Source: JAUILA01 sp964563925 (GTDB lineage: Bacteria; Bacteroidota; Bacteroidia; Cytophagales; Cyclobacteriaceae). From it: 63,966 nt of DNA. The notes under the pieces were generated by a model. The model ran no database searches. It was not told where the DNA came from and saw nothing but the letters and a program-made list of their open reading frames with translations. The stretch lies in the NCBI GenBank assembly GCA_964563925.1, contig CAZLZD010000024.1, forward strand, positions 1-63,966, read 5' to 3'. How positions within the stretch are numbered: position 1 is the stretch's first letter; every line of letters starts with the position of its first letter. Positions 63,382-63,966 of this stretch are shown here, one piece after another. The translations under genes were made by a program, and so were the position numbers.

Positions 63382-63966
63382 ATGAAAATTACGGAACATA
63401 TCAGTAAGGCGAAGAGCACGCTGTTCTCCTTTGAAATCCTTCCTCCGCTTAAGGGAGAAAGCATACATTCTCTCTATAATCACATCGATCCCCTGATGGA
63501 ATTCAATCCGCCATTCATTGATGTGACGTACCACCGTGAGGAATTCGTGTATAAAAAGCGGGAGAATGGTCTGCTGGAGAAAAAGTCCATACGAAAAAGA
63601 CCCGGAACGGTAGGTATATGTGCCGCAATTAAAAACAAGTACGAGGTGGATACGGTCCCGCATATCATTTGTGGCGGGTTTACAAGGGAAGAGACCGAAA
63701 ATGCCCTCATAGATTTGAATTTCCTGGGCATCGATAATGTATTACTGCTTCAGGGTGATGCGATTAAAACGGAAGGAAGGTTTGTTCCTGAGCCCGAAGG
63801 GCATGCGTTTGCTTCGGACCTGATTTCCCAGGTGGTGTCCATGAACAATGGCAAATACCTCGATGATGACCTGCTGAATGCCAATCCCACGACTTTTTGT
63901 ATCGGGGTTGCCGGCTATCCTGAAAAGCATTTTGAGGCACCTTCTATGAAATTTGACTTGAAAAGG
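63382..63966 (+). CDS. metF: Methylenetetrahydrofolate reductase, 5' part
   Basis: The reading frame from ATG 63382 stays open to the window edge (195 codons). It encodes MKITEHISKAKSTLFSFEI, LPPLKGESI, FIDVTYHREEF, GTVGICAAIKN, VDTVPHIICGGFTREETENA, GIDNVLLLQGD and FCIGVAGYPEKH, all MetF family motifs. It reduces methylene-THF to methyl-THF with FADH2 and so supplies the methyl group used by MetH immediately upstream (21 bp gap). The gene is cut by the end of the window; only short opposite-strand reading frames cover it otherwise. Confidence 0.92.
   Translation, partial: MKITEHISKAKSTLFSFEILPPLKGESIHSLYNHIDPLMEFNPPFIDVTYHREEFVYKKRENGLLEKKSIRKRPGTVGICAAIKNKYEVDTVPHIICGGFTREETENALIDLNFLGIDNVLLLQGDAIKTEGRFVPEPEGHAFASDLISQVVSMNNGKYLDDDLLNANPTTFCIGVAGYPEKHFEAPSMKFDLKR

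Noticed and set aside
63361..63731. Minus-strand open frames at the right edge
   Set aside because: They lie opposite a frame with unambiguous MetF motifs that is open to the edge of the window.

Overview
The window reads as chromosomal DNA of a Bacteroidota bacterium, most like the Cytophagales. The signs are a SusC/SusD outer-membrane pair, a Por/type IX secretion C-terminal domain, a bacillithiol deacetylase (BshB1), a short RpoD beginning MRQLKISKQ, the gene order rpsO-pnp-rpoD, TAnnTTTG promoter elements, a methionine synthase without its homocysteine domain, and many lipoproteins with Cys lipoboxes. There is one 100-N assembly gap (6637-6736).

Layout. 1-690: a minus-strand tRNA-Met(CAT) followed by two tandem truncated copies of its 3' half, each ending in a terminator-like hairpin. 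691-9133: housekeeping genes (START-like protein, LptF/LptG permease, rpsO, pnp, rpoD, repeat-rich gap region, trxB, bshB1, DUF2721). 9130-12773: a lipoprotein, a YihY/BrkB membrane protein, an unusual SDR and a LacI-type regulator. 13164-22314: a LacI-adjacent alpha-glucan locus (SusE/F-like lipoprotein, T9SS-sorted GH13 amylase, SusC, SusD) with LacI-type operators at both ends. 22385-34220: three tandem ~1100-aa FG-GAP/UnbV-like lipoproteins, a small unknown lipoprotein and a vanadium-haloperoxidase-type PAP2 lipoprotein. 34256-44368: trehalase, SSS symporter, glycerol kinase, glycerol-3-phosphate dehydrogenase, amylosucrase and a GH13_31 glucosidase, tightly packed. 44363-46866: a minus-strand unit with an MFS transporter, a SemiSWEET and an exported unknown. 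47027-54277: a sugar oxidoreductase/isomerase unit with a 3-keto-disaccharide hydrolase (DUF1080), a five-part ThuA/PQQ-dehydrogenase/PKD/cytochrome c/CBM lipoprotein and a Tat-exported TIM-barrel protein. 54355-60314: TMEM220-like protein, glycerate kinase, glycogen branching enzyme and a GH57/DUF3536 protein. 60315-63966: a small unknown gene, metH and the start of metF.

How the genes may work together (inference). Most of 11.7-60.3 kb deals with alpha-glucosides. Secreted amylase and SusCD would capture oligosaccharides. A periplasmic trehalase would release glucose for the SSS symporter. Amylosucrase and the GH13_31 glucosidase would handle sucrose and short alpha-glucosides in the cytoplasm. 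GlpK and GlpD without an adjacent GlpF, plus a nearby glycerate kinase, suggest that the sugars handled include glucosyl-glycerol or glucosyl-glycerate type compatible solutes. The 47-54 kb block looks like a separate oxidative 3-keto-glycoside route. The FG-GAP/haloperoxidase block between them has no function I can assign and is the best candidate for an undescribed system.
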